Origin: UBA8106 sp964569695
Lineage (GTDB): Bacteria; Acidobacteriota; Vicinamibacteria; Vicinamibacterales; UBA823
Reading direction: 5' to 3'
DNA length: 64,000 nt
NCBI GenBank assembly: GCA_964569695.1
Contig: CAZMUA010000003.1
Location: 98,207-162,206, forward strand
Part shown: piece by piece, positions 1 through 9,378 of the stretch
Layout: the number at the start of each line of letters is the position of its first letter
How positions within the stretch are numbered: the first letter of the stretch is position 1
The notes under the pieces: model-generated
Seen by the model: only the letters and a program-made list of their open reading frames with translations
Databases searched by the model: none
What the model was told of the DNA's origin: nothing
Program-made: the position numbers and the translations under genes

Positions 1-39
1 ACTGGGCTATCATTACCGGGTTCGTTAGACGAGGAATAG
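1..39 (+). CDS. C-terminal tail of an unidentified upstream ORF (partial)
   Basis: Frame 1 is open from the window edge to a TAG at 37-39 and encodes the 12 residues TGLSLPGSLDEE. That is too little to identify. In many bacteria ribH (lumazine synthase) precedes nusB, so ribH is possible, but nothing here shows it. The frame could also be fortuitous. Confidence 0.2.
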   Translation, partial: TGLSLPGSLDEE

Positions 40-44
40 TGCGG

Positions 45-524
45 ATGATGGTAACAGGCGCAGGACACCAAAATCGCCATCGCAGTCGAGAATTGGCGTT
101 GCAGGTGTTGTACCAATGCGAAATCACTCACCTGAAGGTAGCGACTGCTCTAAAAACATTCTGGTCAACTGAGCCAACTCCAGAGAGCGAGAGACCCTTT
201 GCCTCGCTATTAGCTGAGGGGACAATTGAACATCTCGATGAAATCGATCCACTGATTGCGAGAAGTGTAGAGCATTGGCGTCCCTCACGGTTAGTGTTGC
301 TCGATCGATTGATTCTGCGTATGGCCGTGTTTGAATTTCTCTATACTAGTGAAACTCCCAAGCCTGTGGTGATCAACGAAGCGCTAGAGCTTGCTCGGAC
401 ATTTAGCGCTGCTGACTCCGTAGCATTTATCAATGGTGTGCTTGATGATATTAGAATTAGGTTAGAGCGAGACGAACCAGCAACCATCATAGCTCCAGCA
501 GTCGGCGACGGCTGTTCCTCCTGA
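45..524 (+). CDS. nusB: Transcription antitermination factor NusB
   Basis: NusB is an all-helical RNA-binding protein that, with NusE (S10), binds boxA RNA and supports antitermination on rRNA operons. The N-terminal RHRSRELALQVLYQ segment and the C-terminal VINEALELARTFS...FINGVLDDI segment are the two family signatures, and the length (159 residues) is normal. I chose ATG 45 because GAGGA at 31-35 is well spaced from it. A GTG at 39 and an ATG at 48 are also in frame. The acidic, low-complexity last 15 residues are not conserved in the family. lysS follows closely. Confidence 0.93.
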   Translation: MMVTGAGHQNRHRSRELALQVLYQCEITHLKVATALKTFWSTEPTPESERPFASLLAEGTIEHLDEIDPLIARSVEHWRPSRLVLLDRLILRMAVFEFLYTSETPKPVVINEALELARTFSAADSVAFINGVLDDIRIRLERDEPATIIAPAVGDGCSS

Positions 525-554
525 CACCGAGTGATAACGGCGTGGCGTAATGAA

Positions 555-2081
555 ATGAGTCAAGAATCAGATCAACTTATTCAGCGTCGGGCGAATCTTG
601 CGGAAATTGCCCGCCTTGGTCGTAATGTGTATCCTCACTCGTTCCGGTACACCGACACGATCAACCTGCTTGTAGAAACCAATCGGGAAGAAAGTAGCGA
701 GGCGCTTGAGGCTGCCGCCAAGACAACTATCACTGCTGGTCGGATTGTAGCGATGCGCAGCTTTGGAAAGGCTAATTTCCTCGAACTGTTTGATGGCAAG
801 GATCGCATCCAAGTGTATATTCGGGAAGACGGGCTAAGCGAAGACGATTTTTCGTTATTTAAACTATTGGATTTCGGAGATCTCCTAGGGGTTGAGGGTC
901 GTATCTTCCGCACCCGCACACAAGAGTTGACCATCTGGGCTTCCCGACTAGAATTTTTAGCGAAGTGCCTGATCCCACTTCCAGAAAAATGGCATGGCTT
1001 AAGCGATGTCGAGACTCGCTATCGTCAGCGCTATCTTGATTTCATTGTCAATCCAGATTCCAGACATGTGTTCGAGGTGCGTAGTCAAATCCTGGTTGCC
1101 CTACGGACATTCTTAAATGAGCGTCGGTATTTGGAGGTTGAGACTCCGATGATGCATGGAGTTGCGGGTGGGGCACTCGCACGACCGTTTATTACCCATC
1201 ACAATGCACTAGACATGGATCTCTATCTCCGGATTGCACCGGAGCTTTATCTTAAGCGCCTCGTAGTGGGTGGTGTTGAGCGCGTGTATGAAATTAATCG
1301 GAATTTTCGGAACGAAGGGGTGTCGACTCAGCACAATCCAGAGTTCACGATGCTAGAGTTCTACCAGGCCTTTAGCGATTATGAAGAGATGATGTCGCTG
1401 ACTGAAGAAATGCTAGCAAGCGTAACGCGTGCGGCGACTGGTTCTCCGGACGTCACGTTTGGCAAAGAGACCATCTCCTTTGCGCCTCCATTCAGGCGGT
1501 TATCTTTAAGAGAGACGGTTCGAGAGGCAGTCGAAGAGAAGTTGGGTGAAACTGTTGGAGAGAGTGCCCTCCGTGTGCGTGAGGAGGCTGCTGTGTTGGC
1601 GTCACGGCTTGGGCTTGAGGTGCCGTCAGGTGCTGGTGCTGGAAAGATCGTATTAGGCATATTTGAGAAGCTCTGCGAACCTTGTCTCATTCAACCTACG
1701 TTTGTGTACGATTTTCCAACTGAGATTTCGCCGCTGTCGAAGCAAACTCCTGGTGATCCAGAGACTGTTGAACGCTTTGAGTTATATGCAGGAGGGCTAG
1801 AAATTGCCAACGGATTCAGTGAATTGAATGACCCCGCTGAGCAGCGACGGCGTTTCGAGGCGCAGCGTTTAGAACGACGTCAGGGTGACGTCGAGGCGCA
1901 TGTGATGGATGAAGACTATCTGCGCGCTCTTGAGTACGGCTTGCCACCTACGGCTGGTAACGGTCTAGGTATTGACCGACTGGTGATGTTGCTTACTGAC
2001 AGCCATTCAATTCGAGACGTGATCCTTTTTCCACTTATGAAACCTAAGTCAGAGTCGATTAACGCGGCTGAGAACGAATGA
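555..2081 (+). CDS. lysS: Lysyl-tRNA synthetase, class II
   Basis: This enzyme charges tRNA-Lys with lysine using ATP. An N-terminal OB-fold anticodon-binding domain (about residues 50-150) precedes a class II catalytic core. Motif 2 is visible as FRNEGVSTQHNPEFTMLEFY, and motif 3 as GLGIDRLVMLLTDS near the C-terminus, followed by the usual RDVILFPLMKP. The length of 508 residues is typical. ATG 555 (MSQESDQLIQRR) gives the family-like N-terminus. An in-frame GTG at 531 would add eight residues. The stop overlaps the lolC start (ATGA), so the two are probably translationally coupled. Confidence 0.95.
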   Translation: MSQESDQLIQRRANLAEIARLGRNVYPHSFRYTDTINLLVETNREESSEALEAAAKTTITAGRIVAMRSFGKANFLELFDGKDRIQVYIREDGLSEDDFSLFKLLDFGDLLGVEGRIFRTRTQELTIWASRLEFLAKCLIPLPEKWHGLSDVETRYRQRYLDFIVNPDSRHVFEVRSQILVALRTFLNERRYLEVETPMMHGVAGGALARPFITHHNALDMDLYLRIAPELYLKRLVVGGVERVYEINRNFRNEGVSTQHNPEFTMLEFYQAFSDYEEMMSLTEEMLASVTRAATGSPDVTFGKETISFAPPFRRLSLRETVREAVEEKLGETVGESALRVREEAAVLASRLGLEVPSGAGAGKIVLGIFEKLCEPCLIQPTFVYDFPTEISPLSKQTPGDPETVERFELYAGGLEIANGFSELNDPAEQRRRFEAQRLERRQGDVEAHVMDEDYLRALEYGLPPTAGNGLGIDRLVMLLTDSHSIRDVILFPLMKPKSESINAAENE

Positions 2082-3316
2082 CCCCACCTTTCGAGCTCTA
2101 CATCGCCTTGCGATATTTGCTCGCTCGCCGTAAGCAAGCGTTTATTTCTCTTATCTCAGTTATTTCCACTGCAGGCGTTTCTGTCGGAGTCATGGCTCTT
2201 CTCATTGCCCTTGCGTTGATGACCGGTTTACAGCAGGAGTTGCGAGAGCGCATCGTAGGATCGACTGCCCACGTGTACGTTTGGAAACTTGGTGATGAGG
2301 TAGCGTTGGCAGAGTATGAGCTAGAGATTGAGCGTCTCCGCACTGTTCCTGATGTGGAGGCGGCTGCACCGGTGCTACTAGGAAAGGCGCTAGTGAAGAC
2401 TGATGTTGCTGAGTCCTTTATCACCGTTAAAGGCGTTGTACCTGAACTAGAACGAACTGTGACCGAGGTGGCCGAGGCGATTCAGGAAGGAAGTTTTGAT
2501 GCGCTTAGCGCTCCAGAGAAAGGCAATCTGGCTGGGGTAGTAATTGGTGAAGGCTTAGCTTTGCAGTTGGGAGCATTCGTAGGTGACGAGGTGACAGTGC
2601 TCACGCCACAGGGCACGTTATCCCCCATGGGCATCATGCCTAACGCTCGACGGTTTAGAGTGGTAGGTGTGTACAACATGGGTCTTCATGAATTTGATAC
2701 GGGCTACGGTTACGTATCACTTGCTGTGGCGCAGAGATTATTTGCTAGGGAGGGTCCTGACTTCATTGAGTTAAAGGTCCAAGATATGTACGCAGCAGCT
2801 CAGATTGCTCGCACAGTTACGGAAATGTTAGGACCTGACTACTTGACTCAAGACTGGTCCGAAATCAACAGGTCGCTGTTTTCTGCTTTATGGCTGGAGA
2901 AAATGGCGATCTCGATCACTATAGGCTTAATCGTTATGGTTGCTGCGCTAAACATTGTCGCTTCACTTATCTTGCTTGTTATGGAAAAGAGTCGCGACAT
3001 CGCGATTCTTAAGACCATGGGTGCTGCGTCACGAAGCATTACGACTATCTTTATGTTGCAGGGATTAATTGTCGGATTGTTTGGTACCGTGGTTGGTGCC
3101 GTAGGTGGCCTCGTTGTTATTCAAGTTCTAGACCGCTATCAGGTAATCCAGTTGCCAACGGATGTTTATCAAGTTGCATACGTGCCGTTTACGCTGGAGA
3201 CTGTTGACTTTATAGTTGTAATAGTCGCTGCAGTGCTAGTTTGTTTCTTAGCGACGATCTACCCATCTCGGCAAGCGGCTCGTGTTGACCCTGCTCAGGC
3301 GCTTCGCTACCAGTGA
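2078..3316 (+). CDS. lolC: Lipoprotein-releasing ABC transporter permease (LolC/LolE family)
   Basis: This is the inner-membrane permease of the Lol system, which extracts lipoproteins and passes them to the LolA chaperone. The protein has the FtsX/LolE plan: one N-terminal membrane helix (about 25-48), a large periplasmic domain (about 50-265), and three C-terminal membrane helices (about 275-400). The N-terminal IALRYLLARRKQAFISLISV motif is typical of LolC/LolE. Only one permease gene is present, so a homodimer acting with LolD is likely. The start overlaps the lysS stop by 4 bases, and lolD follows 4 bases after the stop. Confidence 0.92.
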   Translation: MTPPFELYIALRYLLARRKQAFISLISVISTAGVSVGVMALLIALALMTGLQQELRERIVGSTAHVYVWKLGDEVALAEYELEIERLRTVPDVEAAAPVLLGKALVKTDVAESFITVKGVVPELERTVTEVAEAIQEGSFDALSAPEKGNLAGVVIGEGLALQLGAFVGDEVTVLTPQGTLSPMGIMPNARRFRVVGVYNMGLHEFDTGYGYVSLAVAQRLFAREGPDFIELKVQDMYAAAQIARTVTEMLGPDYLTQDWSEINRSLFSALWLEKMAISITIGLIVMVAALNIVASLILLVMEKSRDIAILKTMGAASRSITTIFMLQGLIVGLFGTVVGAVGGLVVIQVLDRYQVIQLPTDVYQVAYVPFTLETVDFIVVIVAAVLVCFLATIYPSRQAARVDPAQALRYQ

Positions 3317-3320
3317 TGTA

Positions 3321-3998
3321 ATGGCGTTCATTGAGGTAACCCAACTATCTAAGTCATATCCGTCCCGACTTGGGCCGCTACATATTTTGCGTGGACTCAC
3401 GTTACACGTAGAGCGAGGGGAAATGGTCGCGGTCGTGGGAGCCTCAGGAGTTGGGAAGAGTACGTTGCTGCAAGTGCTTGGAGGCCTTGATTCTATTGAT
3501 GACGGAATAATCAGTATTGGGGGTAGCATATTGACCACCCTGTCGGATGCCGAGCGGGTTCGTTTTCGGCACCATCACCTTGGTTTCGTCTTCCAGTTTC
3601 ATCACTTATTACCTGAATTTACTGCGCTGGAGAATACGGAAATGCCGCTGCGACTTGCGCGGGTAGCACTCGATGAAGCTCGACCACGCGCGGAGGAACT
3701 GCTTCACCGAGTCGGTCTGGGAGAGCGACTCGACCATCGTCCAGGTATGCTATCCGGAGGTGAGCAGCAGAGAGTAGCGCTCGCGCGCGCGCTTATTATG
3801 CGACCGACCGTCTTGTTGGCTGATGAACCGACTGGTGATCTCGACGAGGCGACAGCGCTGAGTCTTCACGAATTATTACGAGAGATGCACCAGGAGCATC
3901 AGCTTACGTCAGTAATTGCGACTCACAACCTACGTCTGGCGAGTTCATGTGACCGGGTGATGAAACTCGCCGAGGGACATTTGAGCTTGCAGTCGTGA
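3321..3998 (+). CDS. lolD: Lipoprotein-releasing ABC transporter ATP-binding protein LolD
   Basis: LolD is the ATPase that powers lipoprotein release by the LolC-type permease encoded just upstream. All ABC elements are visible: Walker A GASGVGKST, a Q-loop in FVFQFHHLLPEFTALEN (the LolD/MacB subgroup form), signature LSGGEQQRVALARAL, Walker B VLLADEPTGDLD and the H-loop in IATHN. ATG 3321 gives the usual start (MAFIEVTQLSKSY) and 225 residues. The longer GTG start at 3282 would overlap lolC and add an untypical leader. A 159-base gap with a promoter then separates it from clpC. Confidence 0.94.
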   Translation: MAFIEVTQLSKSYPSRLGPLHILRGLTLHVERGEMVAVVGASGVGKSTLLQVLGGLDSIDDGIISIGGSILTTLSDAERVRFRHHHLGFVFQFHHLLPEFTALENTEMPLRLARVALDEARPRAEELLHRVGLGERLDHRPGMLSGGEQQRVALARALIMRPTVLLADEPTGDLDEATALSLHELLREMHQEHQLTSVIATHNLRLASSCDRVMKLAEGHLSLQS

Positions 3999-4075
3999 AC
4001 TTGAGTTTAGATGATGCGGTTGTGACTGTAGAAGCTTGTGGATTACTGTTAACTGTTTATAGTAGGTGCCTACGT

Positions 4076-4102
4076 TTGCTTAAGGTAGAGTTGCCGTATA
4101 AT
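4076..4102 (+). promoter_or_regulatory. Candidate sigma70 promoter for clpC
   Basis: A perfect -10 hexamer TATAAT lies at 4097-4102, with TTGCTT at 4076-4081 as the best -35. The 15-base spacer is short. Transcription would start near 4109, about 50 bases before the clpC ATG. No experimental support. Confidence 0.5.
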
Positions 4103-4112
4103 TGTTATGCAA

Positions 4113-4129
4113 TGACCGAACTACGGTCA
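4113..4129. promoter_or_regulatory. Perfect inverted repeat just downstream of the clpC -10, possible operator
   Basis: TGACCG at 4113-4118 and CGGTCA at 4124-4129 form an exact 6-5-6 inverted repeat. It would lie at about +5 to +21 of the predicted clpC transcript, a good place for a repressor. It does not match the CtsR heptamer repeat or CIRCE, so the binding protein is unknown. Confidence 0.35.
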
Positions 4130-4157
4130 GATTGATTCTTCTCACGGATAGATTTAG

Positions 4158-6611
4158 ATGTTCGAACGCTATACCGAGCGAGCCAGACGCGTCTTGTTTT
4201 TTGCTCGCTATGAGGCTAGTCAACTTGGTAGTGTGTCCATCGGGACTGAGCATCTTTTGCTGGGCCTGATCCGTGAAGGCAAAGGACTGACTAGCCGGAT
4301 TTTTGCTCGATCTCACCTTTCCCTCGAGACTATTCGAAAAGATATCGAAACCAGTACGAAAATTCCACGAGAGAAGGTTTCAACTTCGGTTGAAATTCCG
4401 TTCAGCGATGAGACAAAACAAGTGTTGCGTCATGCTGCGGACGAAGCAGATCGCTTGTTGCACAACTATATCGGCACCGAACATTTACTGTTAGGCCTTT
4501 TGCGAGAGCAAAAGTCGGTAGCAGCGACGCGACTAGTTGAGAAGGGTATGCGTCTTGACAGTGTCCGGGAAGATATTGTGCAGCTGCTTAATGAAAAGAC
4601 AAAGGTCACGCGTGTTAAGGAAACGCCATTATTGGTTGAGTTCGCACGCGATTTGACCGAGTCAGCTATGAAGAATCAACTCGACCCACTCGTAGGACGT
4701 GAGGTTGAACTCGAACGCGTGCAGCAAGTACTTTGCCGACGAACCAAGAATAATGCTGTTTTGATTGGTGAGCCAGGGGTAGGTAAGACTGCCATTGTTG
4801 AGGGCTTAGCGCAAATGATTGCCGGTGGCAGCACACCGCACTTTTTGGCTGATAAACGCTTGCTTCAGCTCGACATTTCTTTAATCGTTGCCGGCACGAA
4901 ATATCGTGGACAGTTTGAGGAGCGTCTCAAAGCGATAATGAAAGAACTTACTGAGAATCCTAACGTTATCGTGTTTCTTGATGAACTACATACTTTGGTT
5001 GGTGCCGGTTCTGCCGAAGGCTCACTGGACGCGGCGAATATTCTCAAACCCGCACTGTCACGAGGGGGAATCAGAGTCATTGGTGCGACAACACCAATTG
5101 AGTACCGTAAGTACATCGAAAAAGATCGTTCACTTGAACGACGTTTTCAAGTCGTGAAGGTTAACCCACCGAGCGAAAATGAAGCCATTCAGGTCTTGAA
5201 TGGCGTGAAAGAACGGTATGAAGCCTTCCATCATGTCACGTACAGCAAGGAAGCGATTCGGGCAGCTGTTTATCAATCCAGTCGTTATATTAACGATCGA
5301 TTTCTACCAGACAAAGCGATTGATTTGCTGGATGAGGCAGGAGCTTGCGCCAAGTTAATCGGGGTTGGAGGCAGTAATGAGTTTGGTGAAATCAACAAGA
5401 GTATACGGGTGGCTGTTGAGCAGATGGAACATGCAGCTGCACAAAAAGACTATGAGAAGGCTCAGTTTTTTCGTGAACAAGAAGTAACTGCCAGAGAAAA
5501 TCTGCAAACTGTGCGAGAAAATTTCGATGTGAAATCCCACACTCGTCCAATCTTGGTTGACAAGGAAGGCATCGATGAGGTTGTCTCAAAATGGACCGGT
5601 GTGCCGATCACCTCAATCAATCAGGATGAAGGTGACAAGTTACTCCACATGGAAGGCGCGCTTCACGAGCGGGTTGTTAGCCAGGAGAAAGCTGTTTCAG
5701 CGTTAGCGCGGGCCATACGTCGTTCTCGGGCTGGCCTGAAATCACCAGACCGTCCCGTTGGAAGTTTTGTTTTTCTCGGGCCTACTGGCGTTGGCAAGAC
5801 TGAGCTCGCGCGCGCATTGGCAAATTTCCTTTTCGGTTCAGACAGCGCCTTAATCCGTTTTGATATGTCTGAATACATGGAGAAGCATGCGGTTTCCAAG
5901 CTGATTGGTTCACCGCCTGGTTATGTTGGCCATGAAGAGGGCGGGCAATTAACCGAGCAGGTTAAGAGGAATCCGTACTCGGTTGTCCTGCTCGATGAGA
6001 TCGAAAAAGCACATCCGGATCTCTTTAATATCCTTTTACAAGTATTTGAAGACGGTCACCTCACTGACGGCCTAGGGAATCGCGTGAATTTCAAGAACGT
6101 AATCCTAATCATGACGTCGAACATCGGAGCGCGCTACATTCAGAAAAAGACGACATTGGGATTTCAGTCATCCGATGTTGGAAAAATCAATAAGAACGTT
6201 TCGGATATGGTTCTCGCAGAAGTTAAGCGAACGTTTAATCCAGAATTTATCAATCGTATTGACGAAACGATTGTGTTTGATGCCTTGTCAGATTCCGACC
6301 TTGAGCACATCCTGCATCTTTTGGTAGGCCAATTGAATCGTCACTTAGCTGACCGAGAGCTAGAAATTACCGTGACCTCTGAGGCAGTGACCTGGATTAT
6401 TGACCAAACGTGCCAAGATCGGTCTTACGGTGCTAGGCCCTTACGGCGTGCCATGCAACGGCATATCGAAGACCCGCTCTCTGAAGCGATGATTCGAGGT
6501 CATTTGGGGAAAGGCAGTATTGAGGTTTATCTGGATGCGGGAACACTAGCTTATCGTGAAGTTGGCGAGGCGAACACAGGTTCTAAGTTGGTTTGCAACG
6601 TTCAAACTTGA
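4158..6611 (+). CDS. clpC: ATP-dependent Clp protease ATP-binding subunit ClpC
   Basis: ClpC is a Hsp100 AAA+ unfoldase that feeds proteins to ClpP and can disaggregate proteins. Two N-terminal Clp repeats occupy about residues 1-145. The first AAA domain has Walker A GEPGVGKT (Lys210) and Walker B VIVFLDELHTL. A short middle region contains a UVR-like motif (DYEKAQFFREQE), which separates ClpC from ClpB. The second AAA domain has GPTGVGKTELA and VVLLDEIEKAH, then the D2-small domain. The length of 817 residues is normal. It has its own promoter and an inverted repeat upstream, which suggests stress regulation. No clpP lies in the window. Confidence 0.95.
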   Translation: MFERYTERARRVLFFARYEASQLGSVSIGTEHLLLGLIREGKGLTSRIFARSHLSLETIRKDIETSTKIPREKVSTSVEIPFSDETKQVLRHAADEADRLLHNYIGTEHLLLGLLREQKSVAATRLVEKGMRLDSVREDIVQLLNEKTKVTRVKETPLLVEFARDLTESAMKNQLDPLVGREVELERVQQVLCRRTKNNAVLIGEPGVGKTAIVEGLAQMIAGGSTPHFLADKRLLQLDISLIVAGTKYRGQFEERLKAIMKELTENPNVIVFLDELHTLVGAGSAEGSLDAANILKPALSRGGIRVIGATTPIEYRKYIEKDRSLERRFQVVKVNPPSENEAIQVLNGVKERYEAFHHVTYSKEAIRAAVYQSSRYINDRFLPDKAIDLLDEAGACAKLIGVGGSNEFGEINKSIRVAVEQMEHAAAQKDYEKAQFFREQEVTARENLQTVRENFDVKSHTRPILVDKEGIDEVVSKWTGVPITSINQDEGDKLLHMEGALHERVVSQEKAVSALARAIRRSRAGLKSPDRPVGSFVFLGPTGVGKTELARALANFLFGSDSALIRFDMSEYMEKHAVSKLIGSPPGYVGHEEGGQLTEQVKRNPYSVVLLDEIEKAHPDLFNILLQVFEDGHLTDGLGNRVNFKNVILIMTSNIGARYIQKKTTLGFQSSDVGKINKNVSDMVLAEVKRTFNPEFINRIDETIVFDALSDSDLEHILHLLVGQLNRHLADRELEITVTSEAVTWIIDQTCQDRSYGARPLRRAMQRHIEDPLSEAMIRGHLGKGSIEVYLDAGTLAYREVGEANTGSKLVCNVQT

Positions 6612-6652
6612 GCATGGGGAGTGTTCGACGAGACAGTTTGCACAGAACACGA

Positions 6653-9190
6653 ATGGAAACTGTGAAGATCAAGCTAGCGTGGTGTTTAATCCTGTTTGGA
6701 CTGAGTTTGCCTGGTGTGCTTTCAGCTCAGGTCCCCGTGCTGCCGGCGCCCGGGTCTTCCCCTGCCGCGCAGACCGGGCCGCAGCCTCCTGCTGGTTCAG
6801 AACCGGTTATCCGGACCATTCAAATCGCGTTTCCGACACAGGGTAATGTTCCTTCGATTGAACCACAAACCTATCTTTATTACATCAAGACTCGACCAAG
6901 CCGACCATCTGAAGACGTTTGGTTGCTTTATGACGAGGAACTACTGCTAGACGATTTTCGAACTCTATGGGGCACTGGTTTTCTTGATGATTTGTCGATC
7001 GAGACTACAGATGAACCGTTTCCTAATGGGGTGATGGGTAAGCATGTCCTCTACAACATGGAGGAGCGAGAACGGGTGCGAATCGTTGAGTACAACGGAT
7101 CCGAACAGCTTAACCGGAACGACATCGAAGAAGCCCTGGAACGGATGGAGGCTGTCATCCAACTCGACACGTTTATCGATGAAGCGTTGCTAAGAAAAGT
7201 CAAGGACATCCTTACGGTGATGCTCGCGGAAGAGGGCTATCAGTCGCCGACTATCAATCCTGACGTGGAGGCAGTAGCTGGAGGACCGAAGCGCGTACAG
7301 GTCACCTTCAACATTGAAGATGGCCCAAAGACTCAGGTTCAACGAATCACCTTCGTTGGGAATGAAACAATCAGTGACGGCACGCTGCGCGGGCAGATGA
7401 AAGTCAATAAAGAGCCGAAATTTTGGCCACTATCGATCTTTATGAAGTCCACGTATAGAGAACACAGATTTCCAGAGGATGCCGAAGCGATTGTTCAGTA
7501 TTACCGCGAACGGGGTCATATTAGGGTTCAAGTAGGCCAGCCACAACTTACAACTTTACGAGATTCTCCCGATGGCGCTGAGCGATGGGTGGAGATGCGA
7601 ATCCCTGTTGAGGAGGGGCCACAATATCGACTTGGTGAGTTTGAGTTCGAAGGGGTGACAGTTCCAACTGAAGAAATTGTGCGTGCCCAGTTCGAATTGG
7701 AAGAAGGTGATTATTACAACGAATCTGAGGTGCGAGAGGGCATTGAACGTCTACAGATGCTCTATGGTGCCAGTGGATATATGGAATTCTTGGCATTCCC
7801 GGATTTATCACCTCGAGATCAACGTGTAGATGAGGATGGCCGGGAGGTTCCGACGGACGGGCCGGCGATTGTTGATGTGGTAATGCGTGCTGAAGAAGGA
7901 GATCTATATACCGTCAATCGAATCACCTTTACAGGTAATCGGACAACGCGTGATTTCGTTGTGAGGCGAGAATTTCGGCTGCTGGAGGCTGGCGTCTTTA
8001 ATTCTAATGCGCTTACCACCAGCGTTCGGCGTATTAACCAACTCGGGTATTTTTTACCCATTCAGGAGGAAGACATTACCGTCGATCAAGTTGAAGGCGA
8101 TGAATTTCAGGTCGACATAGAGGTGCCCCTCGAAGAGCAGAACCGCAACCAAATTTCGTTCGGTGCTGGTGTCTCACAGTTTGAGGGTTTCTTCGGCCAG
8201 ATGTCCTTCCAGACGGCAAATTTTCTTGGTCGTGGCGAGACAGCATCCGTCGCATTGATGTATGGCTCTCGGTATAAGAATTTCATGCTGGGTCTTTCGA
8301 GGCCGTACATGTTCAACAGGGCGATTTCGTCTGGAGTAACACTGTTCAGCCAGGAATTTCGTTTTATTGGCCAGTTCACCCAAAGGACGACTGGTGGGAA
8401 CCTAACGTTAGGCATGCCGGTTGGAAATTGGAGCAGGATGTTCATGGGTTACAGTTACGAAGATGTGAAAGTCCTGGAACTAAACCCCCTGTACACTGAC
8501 CCTCGAGTATTACAGTACAATCCGTTTTTGAGGGATTCGTTACTCATTGGACAGGACGGACGGCGCACTATTAGCAAGCTTTCCCCTGGTTGGATATTAA
8601 ACACTATTGACAATCCTATTTTTCCAAATGATGGCAAGCGATTGAGCGCGTCGTTCGAGTATGCGGGGGTCGGGGGCAATACGACCTTCTACAAACCACG
8701 TGCTGAAGTCATTTGGTATTTTCGGACTACCGAAAGACAATCGCTGGGATTGCGGTTTGCCGGAGAATACATCGTACCGTTTGGTGATACCGTTGAAATT
8801 CCTATATTTGAACGTTTATTCCAGGGTGGAGAGTACAGTATTCGAGGGTTTGATCTGCGAAGTGTGGGACCACAGGATGAGAGTACTGGTCTCGTGCTGG
8901 GGGGGAACAAGAGCTTCTTGTTTAATGGCGAATATATTTTTACCCTCGCACCGCCGGTGCGCCTAATACTTTTCTTTGATACCGGTCAGGTGCAGGCTCG
9001 CGGAGATCGATTCTCAAAAACTGACTTCAAAACGTCAACCGGAGCCGAAGTTCGATTTATGATGCCGGTCATGAATGTGCCTCTAAGATTAATTTTTGCT
9101 TACAATCCGCAACGATCTGGAGTCTTGGATAACTCGTTCAGGCCAGAATCGGCCTTTAATTTCCGTTTTGCGGTTGGATCATCCTTCTGA
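6653..9190 (+). CDS. bamA: Outer membrane protein assembly factor BamA
   Basis: BamA is the Omp85 insertase that folds beta-barrel proteins into the outer membrane. ATG 6653 gives a clean signal peptide (METVKIKLAWCLILFGLSL...LSAQ). An in-frame upstream ATG (6614) or the reading frame overlapping clpC would spoil it. A proline-rich linker leads into about five POTRA repeats (roughly residues 50-460, with repeated VQRITFVGN and VNRITFTGN strands). The C-terminal 16-stranded barrel contains the SIRGFDLRSVGP motif, equivalent to VRGF of loop 6. The protein ends in phenylalanine, as barrels recognised by BamA usually do. A Skp-like chaperone gene follows. Confidence 0.95.
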   Translation: METVKIKLAWCLILFGLSLPGVLSAQVPVLPAPGSSPAAQTGPQPPAGSEPVIRTIQIAFPTQGNVPSIEPQTYLYYIKTRPSRPSEDVWLLYDEELLLDDFRTLWGTGFLDDLSIETTDEPFPNGVMGKHVLYNMEERERVRIVEYNGSEQLNRNDIEEALERMEAVIQLDTFIDEALLRKVKDILTVMLAEEGYQSPTINPDVEAVAGGPKRVQVTFNIEDGPKTQVQRITFVGNETISDGTLRGQMKVNKEPKFWPLSIFMKSTYREHRFPEDAEAIVQYYRERGHIRVQVGQPQLTTLRDSPDGAERWVEMRIPVEEGPQYRLGEFEFEGVTVPTEEIVRAQFELEEGDYYNESEVREGIERLQMLYGASGYMEFLAFPDLSPRDQRVDEDGREVPTDGPAIVDVVMRAEEGDLYTVNRITFTGNRTTRDFVVRREFRLLEAGVFNSNALTTSVRRINQLGYFLPIQEEDITVDQVEGDEFQVDIEVPLEEQNRNQISFGAGVSQFEGFFGQMSFQTANFLGRGETASVALMYGSRYKNFMLGLSRPYMFNRAISSGVTLFSQEFRFIGQFTQRTTGGNLTLGMPVGNWSRMFMGYSYEDVKVLELNPLYTDPRVLQYNPFLRDSLLIGQDGRRTISKLSPGWILNTIDNPIFPNDGKRLSASFEYAGVGGNTTFYKPRAEVIWYFRTTERQSLGLRFAGEYIVPFGDTVEIPIFERLFQGGEYSIRGFDLRSVGPQDESTGLVLGGNKSFLFNGEYIFTLAPPVRLILFFDTGQVQARGDRFSKTDFKTSTGAEVRFMMPVMNVPLRLIFAYNPQRSGVLDNSFRPESAFNFRFAVGSSF

Positions 9191-9378
9191 CAGGCTGGAG
9201 CCTGCTTCTGGAGGGCATTTCCTAGCTTGATGACTAGAACTCGGTTTATTCTAAGGAAGAAGCGTGTACAATCAGTTCTAGTAAAGCTTGGTCACTATTC
9301 TGCTGGTCCGAGCAGATGGTTCGTCTGTCTGGGGCAAGTACGGTAGTGTGTGTATATATGAGGAAAGGGAAAAGCGTC

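Noticed and set aside
9191..9204. CAGGCTGGAGCCTG hairpin right after bamA as a terminator
   Set aside because: The stem is short and there is no T tract.
9227..9252. TTGATG and TATTCT as a promoter for skp
   Set aside because: The spacer is only 14 bases and the -10 is poor.
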